This document shows positions 20,697 through 29,561 of a stretch of 33,957 nt of DNA, one piece after another. Made by a program: the position numbers and the translations under genes. Where the stretch lies: NCBI GenBank assembly GCA_947599875.1, contig CANQFV010000028.1, forward strand, positions 1 to 33,957, written 5' to 3'. The DNA comes from an uncultured Oscillospiraceae bacterium (GTDB lineage: Bacteria; Bacillota; Clostridia; Oscillospirales; Oscillospiraceae). Each line of letters opens with the position of its first letter. Position 1 is the first letter of the stretch. The notes beneath the pieces were generated by a model that ran no database searches, was not told the DNA's origin, and saw only the letters and a list, made by a program, of their open reading frames with translations.

Positions 20697-22886
20697 TTAT
20701 TTAAGATTCACAGCCAGCTGCCAGGGGATGCTGATCTCGGCGGGCTGTTCATCGGCGGTGTGGCCGTCCATGACGGTGTCGGCAAGGTTGGCGTAGTCGG
20801 GGGCCGTCTCGTAGTAGGTCACGACCTCGTCGAAGAAGGCGTGGGCCCAGCCGCCGTCGATGACCTCGTCGGCCAGGACGATGTAGAGTTCTTCACCGAT
20901 GTGGTCATGAAGGTCGATGACGTAGGTGCCCATGTCGGCCCAGGAGCCGCCCTGCCCGATGTGGGGGAAGTTGGCGTCCGCGAAGCGGGTCTGCTTGTAG
21001 TAGCCGATCTCGGTGCCGTCGGCCTTGTAGACGTGGACCGCCGCGGCCGCGCCGCCCATGCGGACGGAGATGAAGCCGGAGCCGGCCAGGGTGAAGTTGG
21101 TGGACTGCACGGACCAGGGGTCGGGCTCGCCGATGCCGTTGTTCCAACCGTCCAGGTGGTAGTTCCCGGCCTGGTTGTAGGGCAGCTCCTCGCCCCACCA
21201 CTTGTCGGCGGAGATGACGCCGGTGTACTGGCCCTCCACCACGCTCCAGGCGTCGCTGAGGACGGTCCAGCCGGCCAGGTTCCCGGACTCAAAGCCGCCG
21301 TTGGCCACGGAATTGTGGTCGGCCATAGCGATGACGGTGAAGCTGGCGTCGGCGGTCTTGCCCTCGTAGGAGGCGGTGTACGTCACAGTGTACGCGCCGG
21401 GGGCGCTCATGTCAAGGGCGTCAAACCCGGAGGTGAGTTCCTTGCCGTCGGGGGCGGTGACCTTGGTGACGGCGATGTCGGTGACGGTGTCGCTGCCGAA
21501 GGAGGCGGCGGCGCCGGTGAGGAGAGCGGCGACGTCCACGGTGCCGCAGTCCACCACCGCGTTCTGGGCGTAGCCGGTGAAGGTCAGGGACTGCAGGGGC
21601 ACGGGATAGGGATAGCTGGCGTAATAGTTGCGCAGGGTGGTCAGATCGTCATAGGTGGCGGAGGTATAGGTCTCGGCGTTGATCTTGTCCATCTGCTCCA
21701 CCTCCAGGGCCGCCACCTCGTCACGGGTGAGAGAGACGCGGAAGTCGTCCACGCAGATGAAGGCGAAGCCGCCGCTGGAGCCGTCGTTGGCGTCCACCAC
21801 CTTGAGGTAGACGACCTTACCTATGTACTGGCTGGCGTCCATGTACATTCTAAGGAGCGTCAGGGCCAGGGCGGGGTCGCTGAAGTAGGTGTTCTCCACA
21901 CGGATAAGCTCCTCGTCCGTCTCCCCGTCGCACAGGGCCACATAGGAGCCGCCGTTGCCGCAGCCCATCATAAAGGTGATGAAGCCGTCGCCGGCCAGGG
22001 TGAACTTCTGGGAGCGGATGGCGCCGGTGAGGTTCTCCGCTGTGGCGCCGTTGTTGTTGCCGTCAAAGTAGTAGTTCCCGTCGCCGTAGACGGACCGGTC
22101 GGTCCAGTAATACTGGCTGGTGGGGACGACGCCCGCCACGGTGATGGCCTTGCCCTCCAGGGTCTTCCAGCCGGTGAGGTCCCCGGTCTCAAAGCCGCCG
22201 TTGACGATGGTGGTGGCGGTCTCGTCCTCCGCAAAGGGCTTCTCGCCGTATGTATCCAGCTGCTTTTGGCGCTCGGCCTGGGCCGCGGCCACCTCGGCGT
22301 CGTCCTTGCAGACCTTGAAGGCGTCCACGTTGACCCAGGAAAGGTCGGTGCCGTCGTCGTTGTCGGTGATCCTAATATAGATGTTCTTGCCCACATGAGC
22401 GCTGAGGTCCACCACCTTGGTGATCAGGTGTTCGGTGATGAAGAGCCCGTCACAATCGGTGTTGGCGACCTTGGCAAGGACCGTGTTGGAGCCGGATTCG
22501 ATAAATTCCACATAGCACTTGTCCTGGTTGAGGCCGGCGCCCATTTTAAAGGTGATGAAGCCGTTGCCGCCCAGCTTGAAGACGTCGCTGGTCAGGGTTC
22601 CCTTCATGGCCGGGTTGCCGCCCTTGGTGCCGGCGAAATACTGGCTGCCGGTCTTCTCCATGAGGATGCCGTTGATCTTCTCATCCCCCACGAGGCCCCG
22701 GACATTGAATGCCGCGTCCTCTTTGGTCCAGCCGACCCACTTGCCGGAGGTGTCCTCAAAATCGCCGTTGACGATGTCGTCGGCCACCTTATTATTCTCG
22801 TCGGAGCCGTTGCCGCAGGCGGCCAGCGCCAGGCCGAGACACAGGACCAGGAGCAGGGCGATTGCGCGTGTCATCTTGTTTTTCAT
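20697..22886 (-). CDS. Multi-modular carbohydrate-binding lipoprotein (non-catalytic)
   Basis: A 729-residue lipoprotein with lipobox LAAC (C24). Three similar beta-sandwich modules span about 38-192, 228-384 and 526-692. Each begins with NGGFE(T/S)G(D/N)L.GW or a close variant and carries F.L.G.GFI.(F/V).MG. A bacterial Ig-like segment (about 432-520) separates modules two and three. No glycosidase motif is seen. Modules of this look occur at the N-terminus of Clostridia beta-fructosidases, which with the GH32 neighbour suggests fructan capture at the cell surface; this is inference. The start has GAGGG 8 bases upstream. Its promoter at 22986-23014 is consensus and carries an operator, so it is induced with the rest of the locus. 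Confidence 0.82.
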   Translation of the reverse strand: MKNKMTRAIALLLVLCLGLALAACGNGSDENNKVADDIVNGDFEDTSGKWVGWTKEDAAFNVRGLVGDEKINGILMEKTGSQYFAGTKGGNPAMKGTLTSDVFKLGGNGFITFKMGAGLNQDKCYVEFIESGSNTVLAKVANTDCDGLFITEHLITKVVDLSAHVGKNIYIRITDNDDGTDLSWVNVDAFKVCKDDAEVAAAQAERQKQLDTYGEKPFAEDETATTIVNGGFETGDLTGWKTLEGKAITVAGVVPTSQYYWTDRSVYGDGNYYFDGNNNGATAENLTGAIRSQKFTLAGDGFITFMMGCGNGGSYVALCDGETDEELIRVENTYFSDPALALTLLRMYMDASQYIGKVVYLKVVDANDGSSGGFAFICVDDFRVSLTRDEVAALEVEQMDKINAETYTSATYDDLTTLRNYYASYPYPVPLQSLTFTGYAQNAVVDCGTVDVAALLTGAAASFGSDTVTDIAVTKVTAPDGKELTSGFDALDMSAPGAYTVTYTASYEGKTADASFTVIAMADHNSVANGGFESGNLAGWTVLSDAWSVVEGQYTGVISADKWWGEELPYNQAGNYHLDGWNNGIGEPDPWSVQSTNFTLAGSGFISVRMGGAAAAVHVYKADGTEIGYYKQTRFADANFPHIGQGGSWADMGTYVIDLHDHIGEELYIVLADEVIDGGWAHAFFDEVVTYYETAPDYANLADTVMDGHTADEQPAEISIPWQLAVNLK

Positions 22887-22959
22887 GATCCATCCCTCTT
22901 TCAGATTTTTTTCGGGCCGCTTGGCGGGCGGCGCCAGAGGAGTGTGCGGGTTCGAGAAT

Positions 22960-22969
22960 AACGTTTCAC
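22960..22969 (-). promoter_or_regulatory. LacI-type operator O1
   Basis: Minus-strand CGTGAAACGTT lies 10-20 bases after the predicted start site of the lipoprotein-GH32 operon. The core TGAAACG is shared with O2 to O5. Confidence 0.6.
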
Positions 22970-22985
22970 GTTCAAGAATGATTAA

Positions 22986-23014
22986 ATTATAGATTCGTCA
23001 TTATATTTTGTCAA
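22986..23014 (-). promoter_or_regulatory. Consensus promoter of the surface lipoprotein operon
   Basis: On the minus strand, TTGACA (23014-23009), a 17-base spacer and TATAAT (22991-22986). This is a perfect match in both boxes. Confidence 0.88.
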
Positions 23015-23069
23015 GTGGGTTTTGGAAATTAGAGAGGATTTGTATTTTTGTCTAAGTTGTTGCGGGTGA

Positions 23070-23144
23070 TTTTGTGCAATCCGTCAAGGATTTTTTGATT
23101 GAAACGTTTTTTATTCCCTATGGATATGGCAATCTTGCACAAAA
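23070..23144. promoter_or_regulatory. Inverted TTTTGTGCAA pair around operator O2
   Basis: TTTTGTGCAA (23070-23079) and its exact reverse complement TTGCACAAAA (23135-23144) lie 55 bases apart. Their midpoint falls on the TGAAACG operator O2. The same motif recurs upstream of the permease operon (29303-29334). Confidence 0.55.
23100..23111 (+). promoter_or_regulatory. LacI-type operator O2 (upstream, possibly looping)
   Basis: TGAAACGTTTTT, the same 12 bases as O3, placed 117 bases upstream of it and midway between the two divergent promoters. Confidence 0.55.
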
Positions 23145-23174
23145 ATCGACTGCAAATCTTGTAATGACTCACAA

Positions 23175-23203
23175 TTGAAATTCTTATTTTGGCGTGTTAT
23201 GAT
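23175..23203 (+). promoter_or_regulatory. Promoter of the msmX-like gene
   Basis: TTGAAA (23175-23180), a 17-base spacer and TATGAT (23198-23203). A perfect 7-bp inverted repeat, GCGTGTT (23192-23198) / AACACGC (23207-23213), straddles the -10 and start site. Confidence 0.75.
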
Positions 23204-23216
23204 AAAAACACGCAGA

Positions 23217-23228
23217 TGAAACGTTTTT
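23217..23228 (+). promoter_or_regulatory. LacI-type operator O3
   Basis: TGAAACGTTTTT lies about 7-18 bases after the predicted start site of the msmX-like gene, where a bound repressor would block elongation or open-complex formation. Confidence 0.62.
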
Positions 23229-23433
23229 CCTCAGGTGTTAAGGCGGTCAGCCTTACCAATATATCACCCGGTCCGGCTACTCCTCTTTTATGGCCGGTCC
23301 GAGGACAAAAAAGGAGGTCAAAAAATCTCCCGGCGTTCCGGGTGCGGCAGTGTGGAGACCTGCCGTAAAAGCCCAGAGGCTGTGCCTTGGGTGAGGTATC
23401 GGGGCAAGTTCACCCCATATCAGAACGAAGCAA

Positions 23434-24588
<1,155 letters not shown>

Positions 24589-24623
24589 TCGCTCCTAACT
24601 TTTCTTTTTCATGTTACCTCCAC

Positions 24624-24656
24624 GCGAAAGCCGGCGCCCCAAGCGCCGGCTTTCGC
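24624..24656 (+). terminator. Strong hairpin after the msmX-like gene
   Basis: GCGAAAGCCGGCGC (24624-24637) pairs perfectly with GCGCCGGCTTTCGC (24643-24656) around CCCAA. No T-run follows directly; the next hairpin supplies it. Confidence 0.7.
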
Positions 24657-24660
24657 ACGA

Positions 24661-24691
24661 AAAAACGCCGCTTTTCAGCGGCGCTTTTTTT
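24661..24691. terminator. Bidirectional terminator between msmX-like gene and fructokinase
   Basis: CGCCGC (24666-24671) pairs with GCGGCG (24678-24683), with AAAAA before and TTTTTTT after. It serves both convergent genes. Confidence 0.85.
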
Positions 24692-24692
24692 G

Positions 24693-25631
24693 TTAGGCCT
24701 CAACCTCGGCCAGTGTGGGCATGGCGGGGATGGCGCTGTGGCGGGAGGTGGTGAGGGAGGCGGCGCGGTTGGCGAAGGCGATCATGGCCTCCAGGTCCCC
24801 GATATTCAGGCCGTCCAGGCCGGGGCGGCGGACCAGGCGGGAGAGGAACGCCCCGAAGAAGGTGTCCCCTGCCCCGTTGGTGTCCCCTACCGCGCAGGGC
24901 ACGCCGGGCACCGTGCCGGTGGCGTCCCCGTACCTGTAGAAGGCTCCCTTGGGGCCCAGGGTCACGAGAACGAGACGGATGCCCAACGCTGTGAGCGCCA
25001 CCGTGCCCTCCGCCAGGTCCTCCGTCCCGGTGAGCAGGGGCAGCTCCTCGTCCGAGACCTTCAAGATGTCCGAAAGCGGCAGGGTCGCGCGCATTTGCGC
25101 GACGGCTGTGGCCTCGTCGGGCCAGAGGGAGGCGCGGTAGTTGGGGTCGTAGCTCACCAGCGCCCCCAGCTCCCGGGCCCGCTTCGCGGCGTACAGGGTG
25201 GCGGTCTTGGCCGGCTCGGCGGTGAGGCTGACGCTGCCGAAGTGGAGGATCCGGGTGGTTTGGAGCATGTCCTCACGGATCTCCTCCGCCCGCAGCTCCA
25301 CATCGGCGCTGGGATCCCGGTAGAAGCTGAAATGCCGCTCGCCGGCGCTGTCCAGACTCACCACCGCCAGGGTGGTGCGGTGCGCGGGGTCTGATACGAG
25401 ACCGGAGACGTCCACGCCGTTGTCCATAAGGGTGGTCTTCAAAAGCTCCCCGAAGCTGTCCCGGCCCACCTTGCCGATGAAGGCCGTTTTCGCCCCCAGA
25501 CGGGAAGCCGCCACCGCCAGATTGGCCGGGGCGCCGCCGGGGTTGGCGTCAAAGCGGGGGATGCCCTGGTCCGTGACGCCGCTCTGGGTGAGGTCGATGA
25601 GAACCTCGCCCACCGCTGTGATGTCTACCAT
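24693..25631 (-). CDS. scrK: Fructokinase, PfkB family
   Basis: Phosphorylates cytosolic fructose to fructose-6-phosphate with ATP. The 312-residue protein has the PfkB signatures: NPGGAPANLAVA (about 30-41), and DTNGAGDTFFGAF near the C-terminus with the catalytic Asp in GAGD. Closest in style to bacterial ScrK/CscK-type fructokinases; another sugar substrate cannot be excluded from sequence alone, but GH32 neighbours favour fructose. It starts 1 base after the stop of the YcxB-like gene and is the last gene of the lacI-led operon. A bidirectional terminator follows. Confidence 0.93.
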   Translation of the reverse strand: MVDITAVGEVLIDLTQSGVTDQGIPRFDANPGGAPANLAVAASRLGAKTAFIGKVGRDSFGELLKTTLMDNGVDVSGLVSDPAHRTTLAVVSLDSAGERHFSFYRDPSADVELRAEEIREDMLQTTRILHFGSVSLTAEPAKTATLYAAKRARELGALVSYDPNYRASLWPDEATAVAQMRATLPLSDILKVSDEELPLLTGTEDLAEGTVALTALGIRLVLVTLGPKGAFYRYGDATGTVPGVPCAVGDTNGAGDTFFGAFLSRLVRRPGLDGLNIGDLEAMIAFANRAASLTTSRHSAIPAMPTLAEVEA

Positions 25632-25632
25632 A

Positions 25633-26145
25633 TCATTTCCTCCATTCGTTGACGAGCTTCTCCGCGTCCTCCAGGGAACCGCGGGTAAAGCCGTCCTTTG
25701 TCACGATGATCCCGATCCGCTCACGGGTGATGAGTACGAGAAGGCGCTTTGTCTCCAGCACCTTGTCGATGTCCTCGTAGGAGACGCGCCTTTCGCCGGG
25801 GTCGATCTCCAGCCGACGCTCAAAAAAGCGCACGCGCCGCTGTGTCTCCCCGCCGGATCGGCTTTGCAGGGCTTCCCAGGCCCGCTTCGTCCGGCTTCTC
25901 GGGATGGCGCGGGCGACGGTCCAGCCGGCGGCGGCCAGGACAAGGAACTCCACCAGCGCGAAGACCACCTTGCCGCTGACGCTGACGGTGACCACCGCCA
26001 GCACCGCCCATAGAACGGCCAAGACGATGAAGGTCTTGCCCACCAGGGGCCCCAGGCTGTCCCGGTAGACGCGATCCATCCCCTCCCGGAAGAGGTCCTC
26101 GGTCAAGAGATACCGATTTTCCGCCCTGAGCTCCTCCACGCTCAC
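25633..26145 (-). CDS. YcxB-like membrane protein
   Basis: A 170-residue protein with two membrane helices (about 37-58 and 60-82). A cytoplasmic C-terminal region (about 100-168) resembles the YcxB-like C-terminal domain, with EIDPGERRVSYEDIDKVLET and LVLITRERIGIIVTKDGF. No enzymatic function is known for this family. Its ATG overlaps the stop of the YesL-like gene (26142-26145), so translation is coupled. It lies inside the fructan operon between a YesL-like gene and fructokinase. Its contribution to sugar use is undetermined. Confidence 0.75.
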   Translation of the reverse strand: MSVEELRAENRYLLTEDLFREGMDRVYRDSLGPLVGKTFIVLAVLWAVLAVVTVSVSGKVVFALVEFLVLAAAGWTVARAIPRSRTKRAWEALQSRSGGETQRRVRFFERRLEIDPGERRVSYEDIDKVLETKRLLVLITRERIGIIVTKDGFTRGSLEDAEKLVNEWRK

Positions 26146-26918
26146 GCCCCCTTCCCGGACGCGTCCGGAAACCGGGCGGCGATCTGCTCCTCGATCCGGA
26201 ACGCGGCGTTTAAGTCGTCATAGACGATCAGCACGCCGGTGAGGGTGATGTACCAGATGCCGAAGATGGGCACGAGAAAGGCGGTGTAGGGCATGAAAAG
26301 CGCCGCCACGCCCCACCAGAGGACCTCTATGAGGGCGCTGAGCAGGAGCTTTTTGGGCCGCCGCAGGAGAAAGAGCAGGCAGTTTTTTAGACTCGCCAGG
26401 GCACTCTGCTCAAAGAGTACCGCCTGCGCCCACCAGACCCGGAGGATCAGGGTGAACACCAGCGACGTCAGGGCGAAGATCCCGGCGGTCAGGAGGGTGA
26501 AGGTCCCGGCGTGGAGCATCATCACGCCGGCGTAGATGAGGGACGATACGAAAAGTCCCTCCAGCGCGCCAGGCAGGAGACCGGCCTTCCAGTTCTGGCG
26601 CAGAGATTTTTTGAAGGACGCCATGCACCAGATAAGGTCGTCCCGCATCCGGCGCAGGACAAAATCCACCATCGCCCCGATGCCCAGGGACGCGAAGGCC
26701 CCGCCGATGAGCCCCGCCGGGATCAGCGCCAGGACGCTCTTGTTGAACACGGCGAAGGACACCAGCAAGAGGGCGGGCAGAAAGGTCGCCAGCACCGGGA
26801 AATCCAGCAAAAGAAGCTCCTTCCAGTCCCGCTCCAGCACCTGTCGGTACCGGGCAAACCCCACCCGGCGGGCGTCGCTCTCGTGGCGCTCACCCTCCAT
26901 AGGGAAGAATAGGCCCAT
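26142..26918 (-). CDS. YesL-family (DUF624) membrane protein
   Basis: A 258-residue protein with about six membrane helices and a central DDLIWCMASFKKSLRQNWK segment typical of the YesL/DUF624 family. Genes of this family often sit beside CUT1 sugar ABC importers with LplB/YtcP permeases, as here, but their role is unknown. GGAGG lies 7 bases before the ATG. It follows the lipoprotein gene by 2 bases and overlaps the YcxB-like gene by 4. It could assist importer assembly or sense sugar flux; both are inference. Confidence 0.82.
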   Translation of the reverse strand: MGLFFPMEGERHESDARRVGFARYRQVLERDWKELLLLDFPVLATFLPALLLVSFAVFNKSVLALIPAGLIGGAFASLGIGAMVDFVLRRMRDDLIWCMASFKKSLRQNWKAGLLPGALEGLFVSSLIYAGVMMLHAGTFTLLTAGIFALTSLVFTLILRVWWAQAVLFEQSALASLKNCLLFLLRRPKKLLLSALIEVLWWGVAALFMPYTAFLVPIFGIWYITLTGVLIVYDDLNAAFRIEEQIAARFPDASGKGA

Positions 26919-26920
26919 GC

Positions 26921-27508
26921 TTAAACCTCCTTGTCGTTAAAATGAAGGCCGGAGAGAAACCGCGCCAGTACCACCTCCCGGTCGGCCTGAAAGCTCTCCT
27001 GACAGAGAAGCTCCACGGATATGGCCAGTTTGCCCCGGACGGCGAAAGCCTCCGCCCCGTCGTGATACGGCGAGCCGCCGGCCTCCGGGACGGGGTTCAA
27101 GAGGGCGACCTCATAGGTCTGGCCCGCGTACTCCCGCGCCGCCGCCTCGCCGCGGGTGAAGCTGGCGCGCTCATAGCCGGACCAGGCCTCCACGGCGCTC
27201 TCGGCCTCCGCCTCGGTCTCGCACTCCTGCACCAGCAGGAAGATCTCCGCGCCGTAGTAGGTCCCGAAGTCCTCGCTCTCCCCCTTCTCCCCAGCGCTCC
27301 AGGCGGCGTACCAGGTGCCGGAGGCGTTCGCCGCCCCGCCCTCCTCCGGCGTGAAGCCTTCCATCGGCTCCACCGCCAGGAGATCGCCCACCGCGGTCCA
27401 GTCCTCCTCCCAGCCCAGGGCCTCGAAGTCCGGCCCCTTGGCCGAACAGGCGGTCAACAGCAGGAAGAGGGGGAGAATAAGGAGAGTATAACGTTTCATT
27501 TTTGTCAC
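26921..27508 (-). CDS. Predicted lipoprotein of unknown function
   Basis: A 195-residue lipoprotein: hydrophobic signal ILPLFLLLTAC with the lipobox Cys at 21. The acidic mature part contains no recognised domain. The GTG at 27508 is preferred because it overlaps the upstream stop (GTGA) and GGGGGCG lies about 8 bases before it; the ATG at 27499 is the alternative and would shorten the protein by three residues without changing the signal. It is one of four little-known membrane or exported proteins between lacI and fructokinase. It may form a surface complex with the neighbouring anchored protein; this is speculation. Confidence 0.72.
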   Translation of the reverse strand: MTKMKRYTLLILPLFLLLTACSAKGPDFEALGWEEDWTAVGDLLAVEPMEGFTPEEGGAANASGTWYAAWSAGEKGESEDFGTYYGAEIFLLVQECETEAEAESAVEAWSGYERASFTRGEAAAREYAGQTYEVALLNPVPEAGGSPYHDGAEAFAVRGKLAISVELLCQESFQADREVVLARFLSGLHFNDKEV

Positions 27509-28182
27509 GAAAAATTCGCCCCCTTGAGAATGGCTCCCCAGAGGGCGTCGTCGGCGGCCTTGTCGGTAACGCGCTTGTCGGAGACAAAGCCCCGGATGCC
27601 GATGTAGAGCCCGGTGTCCTCCGATAGGCCCAGGGCGGGCAGAGTCCACACCGGCAGGGCCTTGCCCTCCCAGGCGGTGTCGTCCTCCGCCGGCATCGTC
27701 CCGTCGGGGAAGGCCAGGATCTGATAGTCCTTTTGCAAGGCCTGCGGGTCATCGGTGAGGAAGAAGACGCTCTCCCCCGCGGTGATGTCGGCGACAAGGC
27801 GCACATCCACGGCGTAGTTGGCCGCCAGGGCGTTCTCATCACTGGCGTCCACCGTCACATAGGGCCGCAGCTCCACCACGGTCTTCCCGTCGCCGTTGAC
27901 GTCCTGCCCCAGGGCCTCCAGGGCGGTGAAGAGGGCCGTTTGCGTCTCCGGAGACAGCTCTGAGCGGCCCACATAGGCGAAGATGTAGTCGGGCTTCGTC
28001 TTGCCCACGCCAAGGGCGTTAAGGACCATGCCCAGCACCACAGCGAACAGCGCCGCGCCCACAAGGAGCCAGCCCCAGTTGTAGTGGAACCAGTTTTTCA
28101 GCTTCCGCCTCCCCGTGAGGGGCGGGGGCGGCTCGGCGGGCTTCACGTCCCGGTATTTCCATTTCAGATACTCGCTGGCCAT
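27505..28182 (-). CDS. Single-pass membrane protein with extracytoplasmic domain, unknown function
   Basis: A 225-residue protein with a cytoplasmic, proline-rich N-terminus (PPPPL, about 18-22), basic residues RRKLK, one membrane helix (about 37-58) and an outer domain of about 165 residues. Segments such as DVNGDGKTVVELRPYVTVDASDENALAANYA resemble proteins seen beside CUT1 importers, but no named family was recognised. AAGGAG, which overlaps the lacI stop codon, lies 5 bases before the ATG, so it is coupled to lacI. The acidic DVNGDGK is a possible calcium-type loop. Function is unknown. Confidence 0.72.
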   Translation of the reverse strand: MASEYLKWKYRDVKPAEPPPPLTGRRKLKNWFHYNWGWLLVGAALFAVVLGMVLNALGVGKTKPDYIFAYVGRSELSPETQTALFTALEALGQDVNGDGKTVVELRPYVTVDASDENALAANYAVDVRLVADITAGESVFFLTDDPQALQKDYQILAFPDGTMPAEDDTAWEGKALPVWTLPALGLSEDTGLYIGIRGFVSDKRVTDKAADDALWGAILKGANFS

Positions 28183-28183
28183 A

Positions 28184-29176
28184 TTAGCTCCTTGTGGTGC
28201 CGCCGCAGGCGTAGGTGACGGGCAGACAGATGAGGGACGGGGCCTTACTGAGGGCACGCTCCAGGATGAGGTCTACGCACGTCTCGGCGATCTGGTCCAC
28301 GGGCTGGACGACGGTGGAGCAGATGAGGTCCTGGTCGCCGAAGGCCCGCGTGCCGTCAAAGCCGATGATCTGCACGTCCTCCGGCACCCGCACGCCCATA
28401 GAGCGCAGGGATCGGATGATCTGGTAGGCCAGGGCGTCCGTGACGCAGAAGATGCCGTCGAAGTCAAGGCCCCCCTCCGGGCGAAGATGCTCCCGCAGAA
28501 AGTCCTCAAAGGCGGAATAGGGCGTGCCGTCGTCCACGATCTTTAAGGTATAGGGGATATCCAGACTCTCGCAGGCGGAGATGAAGCCGTCCTTCCGCTT
28601 GTTGGGCTCGTTGGTGAGGCGCGAGCCGATGCGCAGGAAGGCCAGGCTCCGGCAGCCGTTTTCGTAGAGCTTTTCCGCCGCCATGCGCCCGCCGCCGTAG
28701 TTGTCCGAGCTGACACAGGGGATCTGCGCCCCGAAGTAGCGGTCGATGGACACCAGCGGCACGTTATCGGAGACCTTCAGCTCCGGGTTGTAGCTTAAGC
28801 AGATGATGCCGTCCACCTTCTGCTGCTCGGCCAGGATGACGTACTCCTGCTCCTGGGCCGGGTCGTAGTCCGTGGCGAAGAGGAGCATCCTGTACTTGCG
28901 GGCCGACAGCACCCGGTTTATGCAGTTGACGAGCCGCGAGAAGAAGGGGCTCACCAGGTTCGGGACCATCACCGCCACGGTGTAGGTCTTGTTGGTCTTC
29001 AGGCCCTTGGCGTAGGAGTTGACGCGGTAGTTGAGCTTGGCTACCGCCTCCTCCACCCGCTTGCGGTAGCTCTCCCCCACGGGGATGCCGTTCATCACCT
29101 TGGAGACGGTCCCCAGGGCTACGCCGGCCTCTCTGGCCACGTCCTTCATGGTGGGGACAGAGTTGATTTCTCCCAT
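28184..29176 (-). CDS. LacI-family regulator of the fructan locus
   Basis: A 330-residue LacI/GalR-type repressor. The N-terminal HTH is PTMKDVAREAGVALGTVSKV (about 8-28), followed by the hinge helix and NYRVNSYAKGLKTNKT, then a periplasmic-binding-protein-like effector domain (about 62-330). It is the first gene of the operon ending in fructokinase and lies beside the permease operon on the other strand. Five intergenic copies of TGAAACG, three of them just after predicted start sites, form its probable operators. The inducer is likely fructose, a fructo-oligosaccharide or a phosphorylated derivative, but this is inferred. It is not CcpA: the operator spacing differs from a cre site by one base. 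Confidence 0.93.
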   Translation of the reverse strand: MGEINSVPTMKDVAREAGVALGTVSKVMNGIPVGESYRKRVEEAVAKLNYRVNSYAKGLKTNKTYTVAVMVPNLVSPFFSRLVNCINRVLSARKYRMLLFATDYDPAQEQEYVILAEQQKVDGIICLSYNPELKVSDNVPLVSIDRYFGAQIPCVSSDNYGGGRMAAEKLYENGCRSLAFLRIGSRLTNEPNKRKDGFISACESLDIPYTLKIVDDGTPYSAFEDFLREHLRPEGGLDFDGIFCVTDALAYQIIRSLRSMGVRVPEDVQIIGFDGTRAFGDQDLICSTVVQPVDQIAETCVDLILERALSKAPSLICLPVTYACGGTTRS

Positions 29177-29210
29177 CAGATCACCTCATGCATATGAAAT
29201 ATGCCTTTGC

Positions 29211-29296
29211 ATTTCACGAAATAAGCTTACCATATTTCACGGCGTTTGTAAAGAGGTTTTCCAAAATTTTATGAAACGATTTTACGAGATTTCACG
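29211..29296. promoter_or_regulatory. Cluster of GTGAAAT half-sites and operator O4 upstream of lacI
   Basis: The near-palindrome ATTTCACGAAAT (29211-29222), two further CGTGAAAT half-sites (near 29234-29241 and 29289-29296, minus strand) and TGAAACGATTTT (29272-29283, O4) lie within 90 bases of the lacI start. Autoregulation of lacI is likely. No convincing promoter for lacI could be assigned on the minus strand; TTTACA-17-TAAGCT at 29252-29224 is only weak. Confidence 0.5.
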
Positions 29297-29302
29297 GAAA
29301 AG

Positions 29303-29334
29303 TTGCACAAATTTACCCTGCCGAATTTGTGCGC
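29303..29334. promoter_or_regulatory. Inverted GCACAAATT / AATTTGTGC pair
   Basis: GCACAAATT (29305-29313) and AATTTGTGC (29324-29332) are perfect inverted repeats around 10 bases, containing the same TTGCACAAA motif as the pair at 23070-23144. It lies about 50-75 bases upstream of the permease promoter -35. Confidence 0.5.
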
Positions 29335-29379
29335 ACCTAACAAAATGTGAATTTTGGACAAAATTTTTGAAAAAAATCA

Positions 29380-29409
29380 TTGACGGAGACCCTATGAAAG
29401 TGCTATTGT
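29380..29409 (+). promoter_or_regulatory. Promoter of the permease-binding protein operon
   Basis: TTGACG (29380-29385), an 18-base spacer and TATTGT (29404-29409). The leader to the first permease gene is about 145 bases. Confidence 0.6.
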
Positions 29410-29425
29410 AAAGGCGTTCAAGAAA

Positions 29426-29437
29426 AATCGTTTCACG
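29426..29437 (-). promoter_or_regulatory. LacI-type operator O5
   Basis: Minus-strand CGTGAAACGATT lies about 11-22 bases after the predicted start site, the same placement as O1 and O3. Confidence 0.6.
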
Positions 29438-29561
29438 CATCTTTCCCCCGTTTTCCGGAGTCAGGTTGGCGACCCGCCCGGAAAACCGGGAAAAACTGGA
29501 CCCCTGGCGTCGAATAACCTTTCACCGCAACTGTCAAAACCAGAACATCAAGGAGGGAAAC

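Noticed and set aside
20760-22961. 733-codon plus-strand frame opposite the three-module lipoprotein
   Set aside because: Val/Gly/Ala/Asp-rich antisense shadow without a recognisable domain; the minus frame has a signal peptide and repeats.
23100-23228. CcpA cre sites
   Set aside because: TGAAACGTTTTT places CG one base earlier than the cre consensus and is better explained by the adjacent LacI regulator.
23290-23394. 34-codon frame in the msmX leader
   Set aside because: No ribosome binding site before its ATG and no recognisable product; retained only as part of the leader observation.
27489-27498. TGAAACGTT inside the start of the lipoprotein gene as another LacI operator
   Set aside because: The bases are explained by the codons for Met-Lys-Arg, it lies inside an operon and not at a promoter; probably chance, although it matches the core.
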